A DNA stretch of 39,395 nucleotides from UBA9410 sp963933065 (lineage in GTDB: Bacteria; Actinomycetota; Acidimicrobiia; Acidimicrobiales; MedAcidi-G1): the NCBI GenBank assembly GCA_963933065.1, contig CAWVUB010000005.1, forward strand, positions 1-39,395, read 5' to 3'. Shown here piece after piece: positions 31,005-39,241 of this stretch. Positions within the stretch are counted from its first letter, which is position 1; each line of letters opens with the position of its first letter. Both the position numbers and the translations under genes were made by a program. Below the pieces are notes generated by a model, which saw nothing but the letters and a program-made list of their open reading frames with translations, did no database searches and was not told where the DNA came from.

Positions 31005-31918
31005 AACTGCCGTGGTGGCTCGGGATCGACCTCACGAGCGGGGCCAGTCAAGCCATAGAAAACTGAAACCACCACAATCGCACCACCGATAAACGTCAAC
31101 GTGGCGGGCACTTCATCAAACCACAGCCACACCCAGAGTGTTGCGGCGACCGTCTCCACCGGTGTGAATAGGCTTACCTCTGCTGGAGGGGCATAGCGGG
31201 TAGCAGTCGACATGCACAGTCGAGCAATGGGTCCGAATAGGCCTCCCATGGCCAGAGTGGCCAACAGGGCTTGCTGGTTCACTAGGGATATATCAGCCGG
31301 TATGGCAGTCATTAAGCACGTGCAGGTGGCGGTGACTGCGACAATCAGGGTGCGGGGAAGATCGCGATACCTGCGCCAGATAACCAAGTTTACAGAAAAC
31401 ACCATGATGGCCATAAGGGCCACGAGATCCCCAGCGACCTGGCTGCCGGCCATGGAGCCGCCGACAATTATCACTATGCCGACGACTGTAAGACCGATGG
31501 CCCGCCAAGTCCGAGCCGATGTGTGCTCATGGAGGGCGAACCTTGCCAGCACGGCAGCAAAGATAGGGCCGGAAGCAATGATGGCCACCACGTTGGAGGC
31601 TGCGGTGAGGGTCACCGCAGTCAGAAATGAGGTAGTGCCAATTGCACCCAGGATTCCAGTCATGAGTAGGGGTTGACGCCAGTGGACTATTTGTGGGCCA
31701 ATCTCACGACCAAGAGACCGGATAGCCAAACTCCAGGTCACAGGCGAGGAGAAGAGTCCGACCATGAAGGCGATCGTCCAGCCGTCTATGTCGGAGTCTC
31801 GTTCGGCTACCCGAATTAGCAGAGAGTCGGTTGAGACCAGAAACATCCCGGTGAAGGCCAGCAGCAGACCTAGCTGTCGCCCAGATCGTGGGATCCGAGC
31901 GGAAAGGTTCAGGGCCAT
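31001..31918 (-). CDS. DMT superfamily (EamA-type) transporter
   Basis: This is an integral membrane protein of 305 residues with about ten helices in two EamA repeats. The first repeat has LLAFTGMFLVSTDSLLIRVA and ends IFAAVLARFALHEHTSARTW; the second ends PVETVAATLWVWLWFDEVPATLTFIGGAIVV, the usual pattern of a helix followed by a short loop with Glu. The start lies 6 nt after TAGCGT with no Shine-Dalgarno site. It is coupled to the deacylase gene by a 4-nt overlap. The substrate is unknown. Confidence 0.87.
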   Translation of the reverse strand: MALNLSARIPRSGRQLGLLLAFTGMFLVSTDSLLIRVAERDSDIDGWTIAFMVGLFSSPVTWSLAIRSLGREIGPQIVHWRQPLLMTGILGAIGTTSFLTAVTLTAASNVVAIIASGPIFAAVLARFALHEHTSARTWRAIGLTVVGIVIIVGGSMAGSQVAGDLVALMAIMVFSVNLVIWRRYRDLPRTLIVAVTATCTCLMTAIPADISLVNQQALLATLAMGGLFGPIARLCMSTATRYAPPAEVSLFTPVETVAATLWVWLWFDEVPATLTFIGGAIVVVSVFYGLTGPAREVDPEPPRQL

Positions 31919-31924
31919 TAGTGG

Positions 31925-31930
31925 ACGCTA
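31925..31930 (-). promoter_or_regulatory. -10 element for the leaderless DMT transporter gene
   Basis: TAGCGT on the minus strand is followed after 6 nt (ccacta) by the ATG, with no Shine-Dalgarno site. Confidence 0.55.
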
Positions 31931-32008
31931 GCGGCGGCCTACTGCTGGTCCGATTCTTGCAGTGTCGATTCTCGGCGCCAGACGTTCCAGATGGCAGAAT
32001 AAGAGTCA

Positions 32009-33508
32009 ATGCGAAAACCCAACGTCTTACTGGTGACACTGGACCAGTGGCGCGGTGACTGTTTATCAGCGGCGAGCCATTCGTCAGTCTCCACTCCGCA
32101 TCTAGATCGTCTAGCTGCCGATGGTGTCCGATTCGCGTCTCACTTTGCCCAAACTGCACCTTGTGGGCCTAGTAGGGCCAGTCTCCTAACCGGTACGTAT
32201 CAACATGTGCATCGGTCTGTTCTGAATGGAACTCCACTAGATGCCCGTTTCACCAACGTTGCCCTTGAAGCACGGAGCGCTGGCTACGATCCGGTGCTAT
32301 TCGGTCATACCGACACCACAGTGGACCCTCGGACGGTTCCGGCCGCCGATCCACGGCTTGAGACCTATGAAGGTGCCCTGCCCGGGTTTCGGGTCGGTCT
32401 CCACCTCCCAGAGCATCGTGAATCTTGGTATCGGTGGTTGGAGTCACGGGGGCACGATGTGTCCGACCGAAAACGTTTCCTGCGTCCACGAGACGACATG
32501 GCCATTCCCGATGGTCGGGGAGCATCGTGGCCGCCGCCACCCTTTGACGCCGACGAGACCGAGACAGCTTTTTTAGTTGGTGAAGCGATCGATGAAATTG
32601 GACGCCTAGAGGGAGCAGGCAATCCGTGGTTCGTCCACGCGTCGATTTACCGGCCTCACCCACCGTTCACCGTGCCGGCGCCTTGGCATGATGTGGTGGA
32701 TCCGGCCAGAGTTCCTCAACCCATCTTGGATAACACTGGTGGGCACCCGTTTCTGGATGCTGCTCGGTCGATGGGGGTATATCGACCACCTGTCGCTGAA
32801 TTGGATATGCGACAGATACGCGCCACCTACTACGGGATGATGGGCGAGGTTGACGCTCAGGTTGGTCGGCTGCTTGGGGCCTTAGACGACTTTGGGGCCA
32901 CTGACGACACGGTGGTGTTGGTCACCTCAGACCATGGTGAGATGCTTGGGGACCACAGCCTTATGTCAAAGTTGGGTTTTTACGATGAGGCGTTCCATAT
33001 TCCCCTAATCATCCGGGCTCCGGGTTTCCTCGGTGAGAAGATTGCCGGACGGGTAGTAGATGGTTTTACTGAAAACGTCGATGTGATGCCCACGGTGTTG
33101 GACCTGATCGGGTCAGAGGTGCCTCGACAGTGTCAAGGGAAGTCGTTGCGGCCCTTTCTGGACGGTTCAGTCAGTGACGGCGATGTACCGGTTAACTGGC
33201 GTGCAGCGGTGCACTGGGAGTTTGACTTTCGGGCCTGGGCTGGTTCCGAATCGTTGAGAGGAGTGCCTGGACACCTTTGCAATCTCGCGGTGCATCGCGA
33301 CCATCAAGGCAAGTACGTCCACTTTGCCGGGTTGCCGAGTGTTTTCTTCGATTTAGTCAACGACCCAAATGAGCAGTACCTCCACACCGATCATCTGGAG
33401 ATACCTAGGTACGCAGCTGCTCTGTTGGACTGGAGGATGGCTACCGATGGACAGGAGCTCTCGGACCACTTAGCTCTGCCCGGTGGGATGATCGTTCTTG
33501 GCGGTTGA
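32009..33508 (+). CDS. Formylglycine-dependent sulfatase / phosphonate monoester hydrolase
   Basis: This 499-residue member of the alkaline-phosphatase superfamily has the sulfatase signature TAPCGPSRASLLTG, in which Cys52 would be converted to formylglycine. The metal ligands NVLLVTLDQW (Asp12, Gln13) and VTSDHGEMLGDH are present. The segment after the signature, HRSVLNGTPLDARFTNVALEARSAGYDPVLFGHTDTTVDPR, resembles phosphonate monoester hydrolases, which cleave phosphonate, phosphate diester and sulfate esters. There is no signal peptide, so it acts in the cytoplasm. The formylglycine-generating enzyme is not in this window. Arylsulfatase or choline-sulfatase-like activity is an alternative. 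Confidence 0.85.
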   Translation: MRKPNVLLVTLDQWRGDCLSAASHSSVSTPHLDRLAADGVRFASHFAQTAPCGPSRASLLTGTYQHVHRSVLNGTPLDARFTNVALEARSAGYDPVLFGHTDTTVDPRTVPAADPRLETYEGALPGFRVGLHLPEHRESWYRWLESRGHDVSDRKRFLRPRDDMAIPDGRGASWPPPPFDADETETAFLVGEAIDEIGRLEGAGNPWFVHASIYRPHPPFTVPAPWHDVVDPARVPQPILDNTGGHPFLDAARSMGVYRPPVAELDMRQIRATYYGMMGEVDAQVGRLLGALDDFGATDDTVVLVTSDHGEMLGDHSLMSKLGFYDEAFHIPLIIRAPGFLGEKIAGRVVDGFTENVDVMPTVLDLIGSEVPRQCQGKSLRPFLDGSVSDGDVPVNWRAAVHWEFDFRAWAGSESLRGVPGHLCNLAVHRDHQGKYVHFAGLPSVFFDLVNDPNEQYLHTDHLEIPRYAAALLDWRMATDGQELSDHLALPGGMIVLGG

Positions 33509-33525
33509 CCAAACGCGGCACAGGA

Positions 33526-33555
33526 CACGCTGGAGTGCAGATTGAAACCAGCGTG
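33526..33555 (+). terminator. Terminator-like hairpin after the sulfatase gene
   Basis: CACGCTGG pairs perfectly with CCAGCGTG over a 14-nt loop, starting 17 nt after the stop. A T-rich run (ATCTATTTGTTT) follows, as in intrinsic terminators. The rest of the gap to 33668 shows no gene. Confidence 0.5.
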
Positions 33556-33668
33556 ATCTATTTGTTTCCTCGCGCCTCTAAGTGGTTTAAGGCCTTGCGC
33601 TGTTTGGAGGCTGGAGATAAACCTTATATTTCTGGGCCTGATTGCAGATTTGATCGGAGGATGGGCTG

Positions 33669-34343
33669 ATGGACGATGGCGGCATCGATCTGGTAGACGC
33701 CTACGCGGTCGAGACTCCTGATGACAACCGGGACCTTTATGCCCGCTGGGCCAAGACCTACGAGTCGGGGTTCATCACAGACAACGCCTATAGGTACCAC
33801 GTTGGTGTGGCCGGAGCGTTCCTTGATGCCGCAAGAGCGGGCGACGGTCCAGTGATGGACGTGGGTTGTGGTACCGGCCTAGTAGGGGAGGCGCTTCGGG
33901 CTGATTTACGGTGCCCAGAGCCGCTTCGAGGTCTTGATTTGTCGCCGGAGATGATCGAACAGGCGCGATCCAAGCGCACAGTCGACGGCGAGGTCGTCTA
34001 CTCCGACCTCTACCTTGCTGACCTGACGACCTTGCTTCCAATTGAGGACGATGTCTATGGAGGTATCGCCAGTTGTGGAACGTTCACCCATGGACACGTC
34101 GGACCTAGTGCTTTCGATGAGCTCTATCGCATCGCTCGCCCGGGAGCGTTATTCGCAGTAGGGATTAACCCCGACCACTTTATTGCCCACGGTTTTGCTG
34201 AACGATTTGACGAAGATGTCGCTGCGGAGAAAATCACACAACCGACTATCAACCGTGTCCCCACGTACGGAGCGGGCCCCAACATCGAACAGCGGTCTCC
34301 GGTAGTTGTCTTCCGTCTCAGAACGGGTCTCCGGAACGATTGA
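33669..34343 (+). CDS. Class I SAM-dependent methyltransferase
   Basis: This 224-residue protein has the Rossmann-like methyltransferase fold: motif I is VMDVGCGTGLVGEAL and the next acidic strand is LRGLDLSPEMIEQAR. GGIASCGTFTHGHVGPSAFDELYRIARPGALFAVGIN covers motifs II and III. A good ribosome site (GGAGG) precedes the ATG. The substrate cannot be named. The preceding region RWAKTYESGFITDNAYRYHV resembles small-molecule methyltransferases. It converges on the transsulfuration operon. Confidence 0.88.
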   Translation: MDDGGIDLVDAYAVETPDDNRDLYARWAKTYESGFITDNAYRYHVGVAGAFLDAARAGDGPVMDVGCGTGLVGEALRADLRCPEPLRGLDLSPEMIEQARSKRTVDGEVVYSDLYLADLTTLLPIEDDVYGGIASCGTFTHGHVGPSAFDELYRIARPGALFAVGINPDHFIAHGFAERFDEDVAAEKITQPTINRVPTYGAGPNIEQRSPVVVFRLRTGLRND

Positions 34344-34364
34344 ATCAAGATCCGAGAGGATCGG

Positions 34365-35561
34365 TCAGGCTGTAGCCAGTGCTCGATCTAAGTCGGCTAG
34401 GAGGTCCTCAATCGATTCGATTCCTACCGAGATCCGGATCAGGTCGTCAGGCACCTCAAGGGCTGAACCCGCCACAGATGCATGAGTCATTACTCCTGGA
34501 TGTTCGATAAGTGATTCGACGGCCCCCAGCGACTCGGCGAGGGTAAATACCTCAGTGCTGGCTGCGACCTTCTCGGCAGCCTCTCGGCCTCCGGTCAGTC
34601 GGAACGACACCATCCCCCCAAAACTGCGCATTTGTCGCTCTGCTACCTGATGTCCAGGGTGGTTTTCTAGCCCGGGATAGAGGACTCGGTCGACCCGGGG
34701 ATGGTTTACCAAGGCTTCCACTACAGCAGCGGCATTGGCACAGTGACGTTCCATTCTCACGGCAAGGGTTTTTAGGCCCCGGAGGACTAGATAGCAGTCA
34801 AAAGGTCCAGGGACAGCCCCTACCGCATTTTGGACAAAGCCGAGGTGTTCGGCAATCCGTTCGTCGGATGTCGCCACGAAACCACCAACCACGTCGCTAT
34901 GCCCGCCGAGGTATTTGGTGGCTGAATGAACGACAGCGTTGGCCCCAAGGGAAATTGGCTGTTGGAGGTAGGGAGTTGCGAAGGTGTTGTCAACTACCAC
35001 CGTGCCGCCCAGGTCGTGGGTGACTGCGACGATGCGTTCGACATCAAGAACCGTAAGAAGTGGGTTAGTAGGGGTCTCCAACCAGACCATGCGTGTTTCT
35101 GGTGTCCATGCTGTCCGAATGGATTCGGGGTCGGTTAGGTCGATGGCTGTGTGATGCACGCCGGCTGCACCATGGATTTGGGAGATGAGGCGAAATGTTC
35201 CACCGTAGGCATCGTCACCGAGGAGAACTCTCTCACCAGGCCCTAAAAGACGTAGGAGAGCATCTTCAGCGGCCAGGCCACTAGCGAACGCGAAGCCACT
35301 CGTAGCACCCTCAAGGCTGGCTAGACATTCCTCGTAGGCATGTCGAGTCGGGTTACCAGTTCGGGCGTATTCGTAGCCGAACTTTGGCTGTCCGACAGCG
35401 TCTTGGGCAAAGGTGGTTGAAAGAGCTATTGGAGTCACTACTCCACCGGTTCGGGGGTCATGTGGTTGACCAGCACGGACGGCCCGCGTTTCAAAGCCGT
35501 AGTCATCCGGGTCTTCGAAGCCCGATAGCAGAGGGTCACCACCCATGGCATGTCCAGACAA
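34365..35561 (-). CDS. Cystathionine gamma-synthase/lyase family PLP enzyme
   Basis: This is a Cys/Met-metabolism PLP enzyme of about 398 residues. It has YEYARTGNPTRHAYEECLASLEG near the N-terminus, LETPTNPLL, and the PLP lysine in VVHSATKYLGGHSDVVGG. Next to cystathionine beta-synthase it most likely acts as a gamma-lyase that splits cystathionine to Cys; gamma-synthase activity is possible. I choose TTG 35561: AAGGA lies 6 nt upstream and the stop of the upstream gene ends one base earlier, which implies coupling. A GTG at 35582 and an ATG at 35546 in the same frame are alternatives. Confidence 0.9.
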   Translation of the reverse strand: MSGHAMGGDPLLSGFEDPDDYGFETRAVRAGQPHDPRTGGVVTPIALSTTFAQDAVGQPKFGYEYARTGNPTRHAYEECLASLEGATSGFAFASGLAAEDALLRLLGPGERVLLGDDAYGGTFRLISQIHGAAGVHHTAIDLTDPESIRTAWTPETRMVWLETPTNPLLTVLDVERIVAVTHDLGGTVVVDNTFATPYLQQPISLGANAVVHSATKYLGGHSDVVGGFVATSDERIAEHLGFVQNAVGAVPGPFDCYLVLRGLKTLAVRMERHCANAAAVVEALVNHPRVDRVLYPGLENHPGHQVAERQMRSFGGMVSFRLTGGREAAEKVAASTEVFTLAESLGAVESLIEHPGVMTHASVAGSALEVPDDLIRISVGIESIEDLLADLDRALATA

Positions 35562-35562
35562 C

Positions 35563-36954
35563 TCAGTTCCTTCCACCTGCACCCGGCGACAGGAAACTTA
35601 GAAGGTCTGTCCGGGACAAGATCGTGCACGGTCGACCACCGTCGAGAACCAGCAGTGCTGGTGCATGTTCCAGAAGGTTTGCAGCGCGGTCAATGGGTTC
35701 ACCGACACCGATAGTTGGCAGAGGATCTTGGACCACGTCGTCAATCGGAGCTTCCAAGACCTGGTCGGATTGGTAGGTCTGGGTCATTAGCCATAGTTCA
35801 GAAACCGAGCCGGTTACCTCGGCGGCGGACAACGGCATTTCTCCTTTTGCCACCGCAATCTGTGAAACACCGTACTTACGCATGATGCGGGCAGCTTCGC
35901 TTACGGTGGCCTCAGGGCTTACGTAGATCAACTCGGGGATGTCGTCGCTTCGGCTAGCTAGGAGGTCTGCGATAACTGTTCCTTCTGCATGGTGGAAACC
36001 CATTGTGGCCATCCAGCCCTCGTCAAACACCTTGCTCAAGTAACCGCGCCCTGAGTCCGGAACCAGTGCTACTACCAAATTGTCGGGAGTTAATCCCTCA
36101 GCCACCTTAAGGGCGGCGGCGATAGCTGTGCCACCTGACCCACCTATCAAGAGACCCTCTTTGCGGGTCACCCTGTGGGCCATGGCAAATGACTCGGCAT
36201 CGCTTACTGCGATGGTCATATCCACCATGTCGGGGTTGTATGTGCCCGGCCAAAAATCCTCCCCAACCCCTTCGACTAGGTAGGGGCGCCCCGACCCACC
36301 TGAGTAGACCGATCCTTCTGGATCACCGACCACGATGGTCACGTTTGGGTTCTGTTCCTTGAGGTATCGACCTACTCCACTCACTGTCCCACCAGTACCG
36401 GCACCGGCGACGAAGTGTGTGATGCGCCCATTGGTCTGATCCCAGATTTCCGGTCCGGTTGTCTCGTAGTGGGACTGGGGGTTAGTTGGGTTGTGATACT
36501 GGTTCGGCTGGAATGCACCGGGGGTCTCCTGCATGAGCCGTTCGGCTGTGGAGTAGTAGGAGAGAGGATCATCTGGGAGGACAGCCCCGGGGCAAACCAT
36601 CACCTCGGCCCCGTACGCACGAAGTAATGAGACCTTCTCGGGACTGACCTTGTCGGTCATCACGAACACGCAGCGGTAGCCCCGTTGATTAGCAACTATG
36701 GCAAGCCCCACCCCGGTATTTCCAGACGTCGGTTCAATGATCGTCCCGCCAGGTTTGAGTAGGCCGTCTCGCTCGGCGGCATCGATCATCGCAAGAGCTG
36801 GGCGGTCCTTGATGCTTCCACCTGGATTGGTGGTTTCGAGTTTGAGGACGACCGGACAGGGGAGGTCAACTCCGAGTCGAGCAAGGCGGACCATCGGAGT
36901 TTTGCCGATCAGGTCAAGGACGGAATCAGCAATATCGAGGTCAGAGATATCCAT
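35563..36954 (-). CDS. Cystathionine beta-synthase
   Basis: The enzyme condenses homocysteine with serine (or acetylserine) to cystathionine. Its 463 residues hold a fold-type II PLP domain, with KLETTNPGGSIKDRPALAMI (PLP Lys), EPTSGNTGVGLAIVA and GAGTGGTVSGVGRYLKE. A tandem pair of CBS domains follows from about residue 330 (LIYVSPEATVSEAARIMRKYGVSQIAV and IGVGEPIDRAANLLEHAPALLVL). ATG 36954 is the likely start; a TTG at 36975 is in frame. The gamma-lyase-type gene follows directly, together forming a reverse-transsulfuration operon. The CBS domains may bind a regulatory nucleotide or SAM. Confidence 0.94.
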   Translation of the reverse strand: MDISDLDIADSVLDLIGKTPMVRLARLGVDLPCPVVLKLETTNPGGSIKDRPALAMIDAAERDGLLKPGGTIIEPTSGNTGVGLAIVANQRGYRCVFVMTDKVSPEKVSLLRAYGAEVMVCPGAVLPDDPLSYYSTAERLMQETPGAFQPNQYHNPTNPQSHYETTGPEIWDQTNGRITHFVAGAGTGGTVSGVGRYLKEQNPNVTIVVGDPEGSVYSGGSGRPYLVEGVGEDFWPGTYNPDMVDMTIAVSDAESFAMAHRVTRKEGLLIGGSGGTAIAAALKVAEGLTPDNLVVALVPDSGRGYLSKVFDEGWMATMGFHHAEGTVIADLLASRSDDIPELIYVSPEATVSEAARIMRKYGVSQIAVAKGEMPLSAAEVTGSVSELWLMTQTYQSDQVLEAPIDDVVQDPLPTIGVGEPIDRAANLLEHAPALLVLDGGRPCTILSRTDLLSFLSPGAGGRN

Positions 36955-36996
36955 CGGTCGGGGATTCGATGTCAAGTTTGGTAGGTGGAGTTCTTG

Positions 36997-37188
36997 TCAG
37001 ACGGCGCAGGACATGTCGGCACCACAGCAGAGCGGTGACTTGATTTTCCCGTGCTTGTTTGGGCATTCGGAGATTTGGACGGTTGATCCATCATCCTTTG
37101 TCAAGGCAGCGTCGACGAGAGGCTCGTCGCAGGCGCCGCAGGTGGCGTTGACGGACATGCCGCACGATGCGCAGGTGTAGGTAGCCAT
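36997..37188 (-). CDS. Small Cys-rich, zinc-ribbon-like protein
   Basis: This protein of 63 residues has eight Cys (6, 9, 17, 20, 42, 54, 55, 61). The pairs CASCG and CGACD suggest a four-Cys zinc ribbon, and ECPNKHGKIKSPLCCGADMSC may bind a second metal. GGAGAAA precedes the ATG. It lies 42 bp upstream of the cystathionine beta-synthase start on the same strand, so the two may be cotranscribed. I do not recognise a characterised family. A metal-binding or thiol-responsive role near Cys synthesis is only a guess. Confidence 0.75.
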   Translation of the reverse strand: MATYTCASCGMSVNATCGACDEPLVDAALTKDDGSTVQISECPNKHGKIKSPLCCGADMSCAV

Positions 37189-37393
37189 TGTGTTTCTCCT
37201 AGGTATCCAGTTGACACGATCTCGGTATGCGTCCAGTCAATCACCACAAAATGTGTTTGGTGCCCCACAGCCTGACGTAGCCATGGTGCATCCAAGCCGG
37301 GCCTACTCCACGGCGTGCCATGTGTGTGCTCTAAATGCTAGGAACGAAGCATCTCGCCCACCGAACAAGCCCACTGCTCGAAGGAGACCACCG

Positions 37394-39139
37394 GTGGCTG
37401 ACCATCATGTCCCAGCCAGTTTCGGTGCCGACGAGGCGGTTGTGGCTACCGGTCTACGCGGCCAACGGGCACATCACCAACAATTTGAGCACCAAGACCG
37501 ACTCGAGCGCCGCCTGCACGTAGTGGCTGATGGTGTGTGGTGCTTGGTTGGCAACGGTCTTTCCAACCAGACTTTCGTGGAGGGTCCTGAGGGCCTAGTC
37601 GTTGTGGATACAGGTGAGTCAGTCGAGGAGATGACGGCTGCCTTAAGAGAGGTTCGGGCTCACACCTCAGCACCAACGGTTGCGGTGGTCTATACCCACT
37701 TTCACTACTGCAACGGAACCCAGGCCGTGTTTGATGAAGCGGGTGGGCCGGTGCCTGTCTGGTCGCATGAGGGGGTCGAGACCAACCTGCGGTCCCGCTC
37801 AATTGAGATGGCACCGACGGCTGGTCGGGGTCTTATCCAACAGTTTTCGATGTTGCTACCTGAAGATGGTCCTGACGGGCGGACTCAGGTTGGGCTAGGG
37901 CTTGAGTATCGCCGAGCTGAGCATGCTCCGTTCACTCATGGCTTCGTTCCCCCATCCAACAAAGTGTCAGGTCCGATTACCACTACCCTGGCCGGGCTTC
38001 AGGTGGAGTTGGTGCCGGCGCCGTCAGACGCCGACGACAACCTGAACGTGTTCTTCCCAGACCTAGACCTGTGCGTCAATAACCTTGCTTGGCCGGCACT
38101 TTTTAATATCTTCCCTATTAGGGGCGAGCCCTTCCGGGACCCGCAAGTACTGCTGGCTGGCTTGGATGGGATTCTTGAAGTCTCACCGGAGCACCTAGTT
38201 TGTGCTCACGGACCACCACTGAGTGGTCGTGCCGCAGTGGTAGAGGCAGTCACGACTGCACGCGATGCCATTCAGTTTTTGTGGGACCAGACAGTCCGCG
38301 GCGTCAACCGGGGTCTGACACATGGCGAGTTGGTCGAGTTTGTTCAGTTGCCGGAGAGTTTCGAGGATTCCTACTTCACCCAGCAGAACTACGGCTTAGT
38401 TGAGCACCATGTCCGCCAGATCCATAACGGTTTGGTGGGGTGGTTTGATGGGTTTGAGGCCTCGTTGTTTCCCTTGCCAACTGCGGAGCGTTGTCGCCGC
38501 CTCATCAAGGGGTTTGGGGGCCGGGACGTGGTGGCTTCCCATGCAGCAGAGGCGCGGGACAACAACGATCTTCGATGGGCGCTTGAGTTGGCTACCTGGC
38601 CTGTCCGCTCTGATGGGGGGACCGATGTCGAACGACAACTCCTCGGCTCGGTGTTGCGGGCAGTCGGTCAGCGCACCACGTCAGCCAACGTTCGTGGCTG
38701 GTGCCTGACTCGTGCTCGAGAGTTGGAGGGATTAGTTGATGTAGATCGGTACCGCACCCATCGTTTTGGGAGGGGGCAGGTCCTGAAGTTGAACCCGGCC
38801 GACACGATTGCTGGACTCCGGGTTTTGGTCGAACCCGAACGTGCCAAGAGGCTTGACGAGCACCTGAGGTGGCGGGTCACTGGGGGAGATGAGGAGGTGG
38901 TCTGTGGACTCCAGATCCGGAATCAGGTGGCGGTACCCACTGATGGATCCGGGGCTGAAATTGAACTTTCGCTCGGGCACGAGGTGTTGGCTGACGTGCT
39001 TTCAGGTCGTCGCACGGTGCATGAAGCGCTCAACGATGGTTCCGCGACGATCGAAGGGGATTATGAACGGGTAATAAGGGTTCTGTCCTGCTTTGAAGTC
39101 CCAACCCTATGGGGGTTGGGAAGCGCAGACGATTCGTAA
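37394..39139 (+). CDS. MBL-fold alkyl sulfatase-like hydrolase with altered metal motif
   Basis: This 581-residue protein has the layout of BDS1/SdsA-type alkyl sulfatases: a metallo-beta-lactamase domain (LVGNGLSNQTFVEGPEGLVVVDTGES), a dimerisation domain (NYGLVEHHVRQIHNGLVGWFDGFEASLFPL), and a C-terminal SCP2-like domain (about residues 460-570). GTG 37394 is chosen for AAGGAG 7 nt upstream; the frame is open to 37190 but that covers the divergent promoter. The metal motif is THFHYCNG, where SdsA-type enzymes have H-x-H-x-D-H, so the Asp and third His are Cys and Asn. It may be a variant hydrolase with a different metal site, or an inactive homologue. Confidence 0.82.
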   Translation: MADHHVPASFGADEAVVATGLRGQRAHHQQFEHQDRLERRLHVVADGVWCLVGNGLSNQTFVEGPEGLVVVDTGESVEEMTAALREVRAHTSAPTVAVVYTHFHYCNGTQAVFDEAGGPVPVWSHEGVETNLRSRSIEMAPTAGRGLIQQFSMLLPEDGPDGRTQVGLGLEYRRAEHAPFTHGFVPPSNKVSGPITTTLAGLQVELVPAPSDADDNLNVFFPDLDLCVNNLAWPALFNIFPIRGEPFRDPQVLLAGLDGILEVSPEHLVCAHGPPLSGRAAVVEAVTTARDAIQFLWDQTVRGVNRGLTHGELVEFVQLPESFEDSYFTQQNYGLVEHHVRQIHNGLVGWFDGFEASLFPLPTAERCRRLIKGFGGRDVVASHAAEARDNNDLRWALELATWPVRSDGGTDVERQLLGSVLRAVGQRTTSANVRGWCLTRARELEGLVDVDRYRTHRFGRGQVLKLNPADTIAGLRVLVEPERAKRLDEHLRWRVTGGDEEVVCGLQIRNQVAVPTDGSGAEIELSLGHEVLADVLSGRRTVHEALNDGSATIEGDYERVIRVLSCFEVPTLWGLGSADDS

Positions 39140-39195
39140 GTCCGTTCAAGTGGTGATCAGTTCGAATTGCTTGGTTGAGTGTTCCGACTGAACTT

Positions 39196-39241
39196 CATTA
39201 GACACCTAACTGGCCGGGCCTCGTCAGGGCCCTGTCTAATG
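39196..39241. repeat. Perfect 9-bp inverted repeat with nested GC hairpin
   Basis: CATTAGACA (39196-39204) pairs with TGTCTAATG (39233-39241), and inside it GGGCC (39216-39220) pairs with GGCCC (39228-39232). It begins 57 nt after the stop of the MBL-fold gene. It could be a terminator or RNA structure. No T-tract follows. I see no supported gene from 39140 to the window end. Confidence 0.45.
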
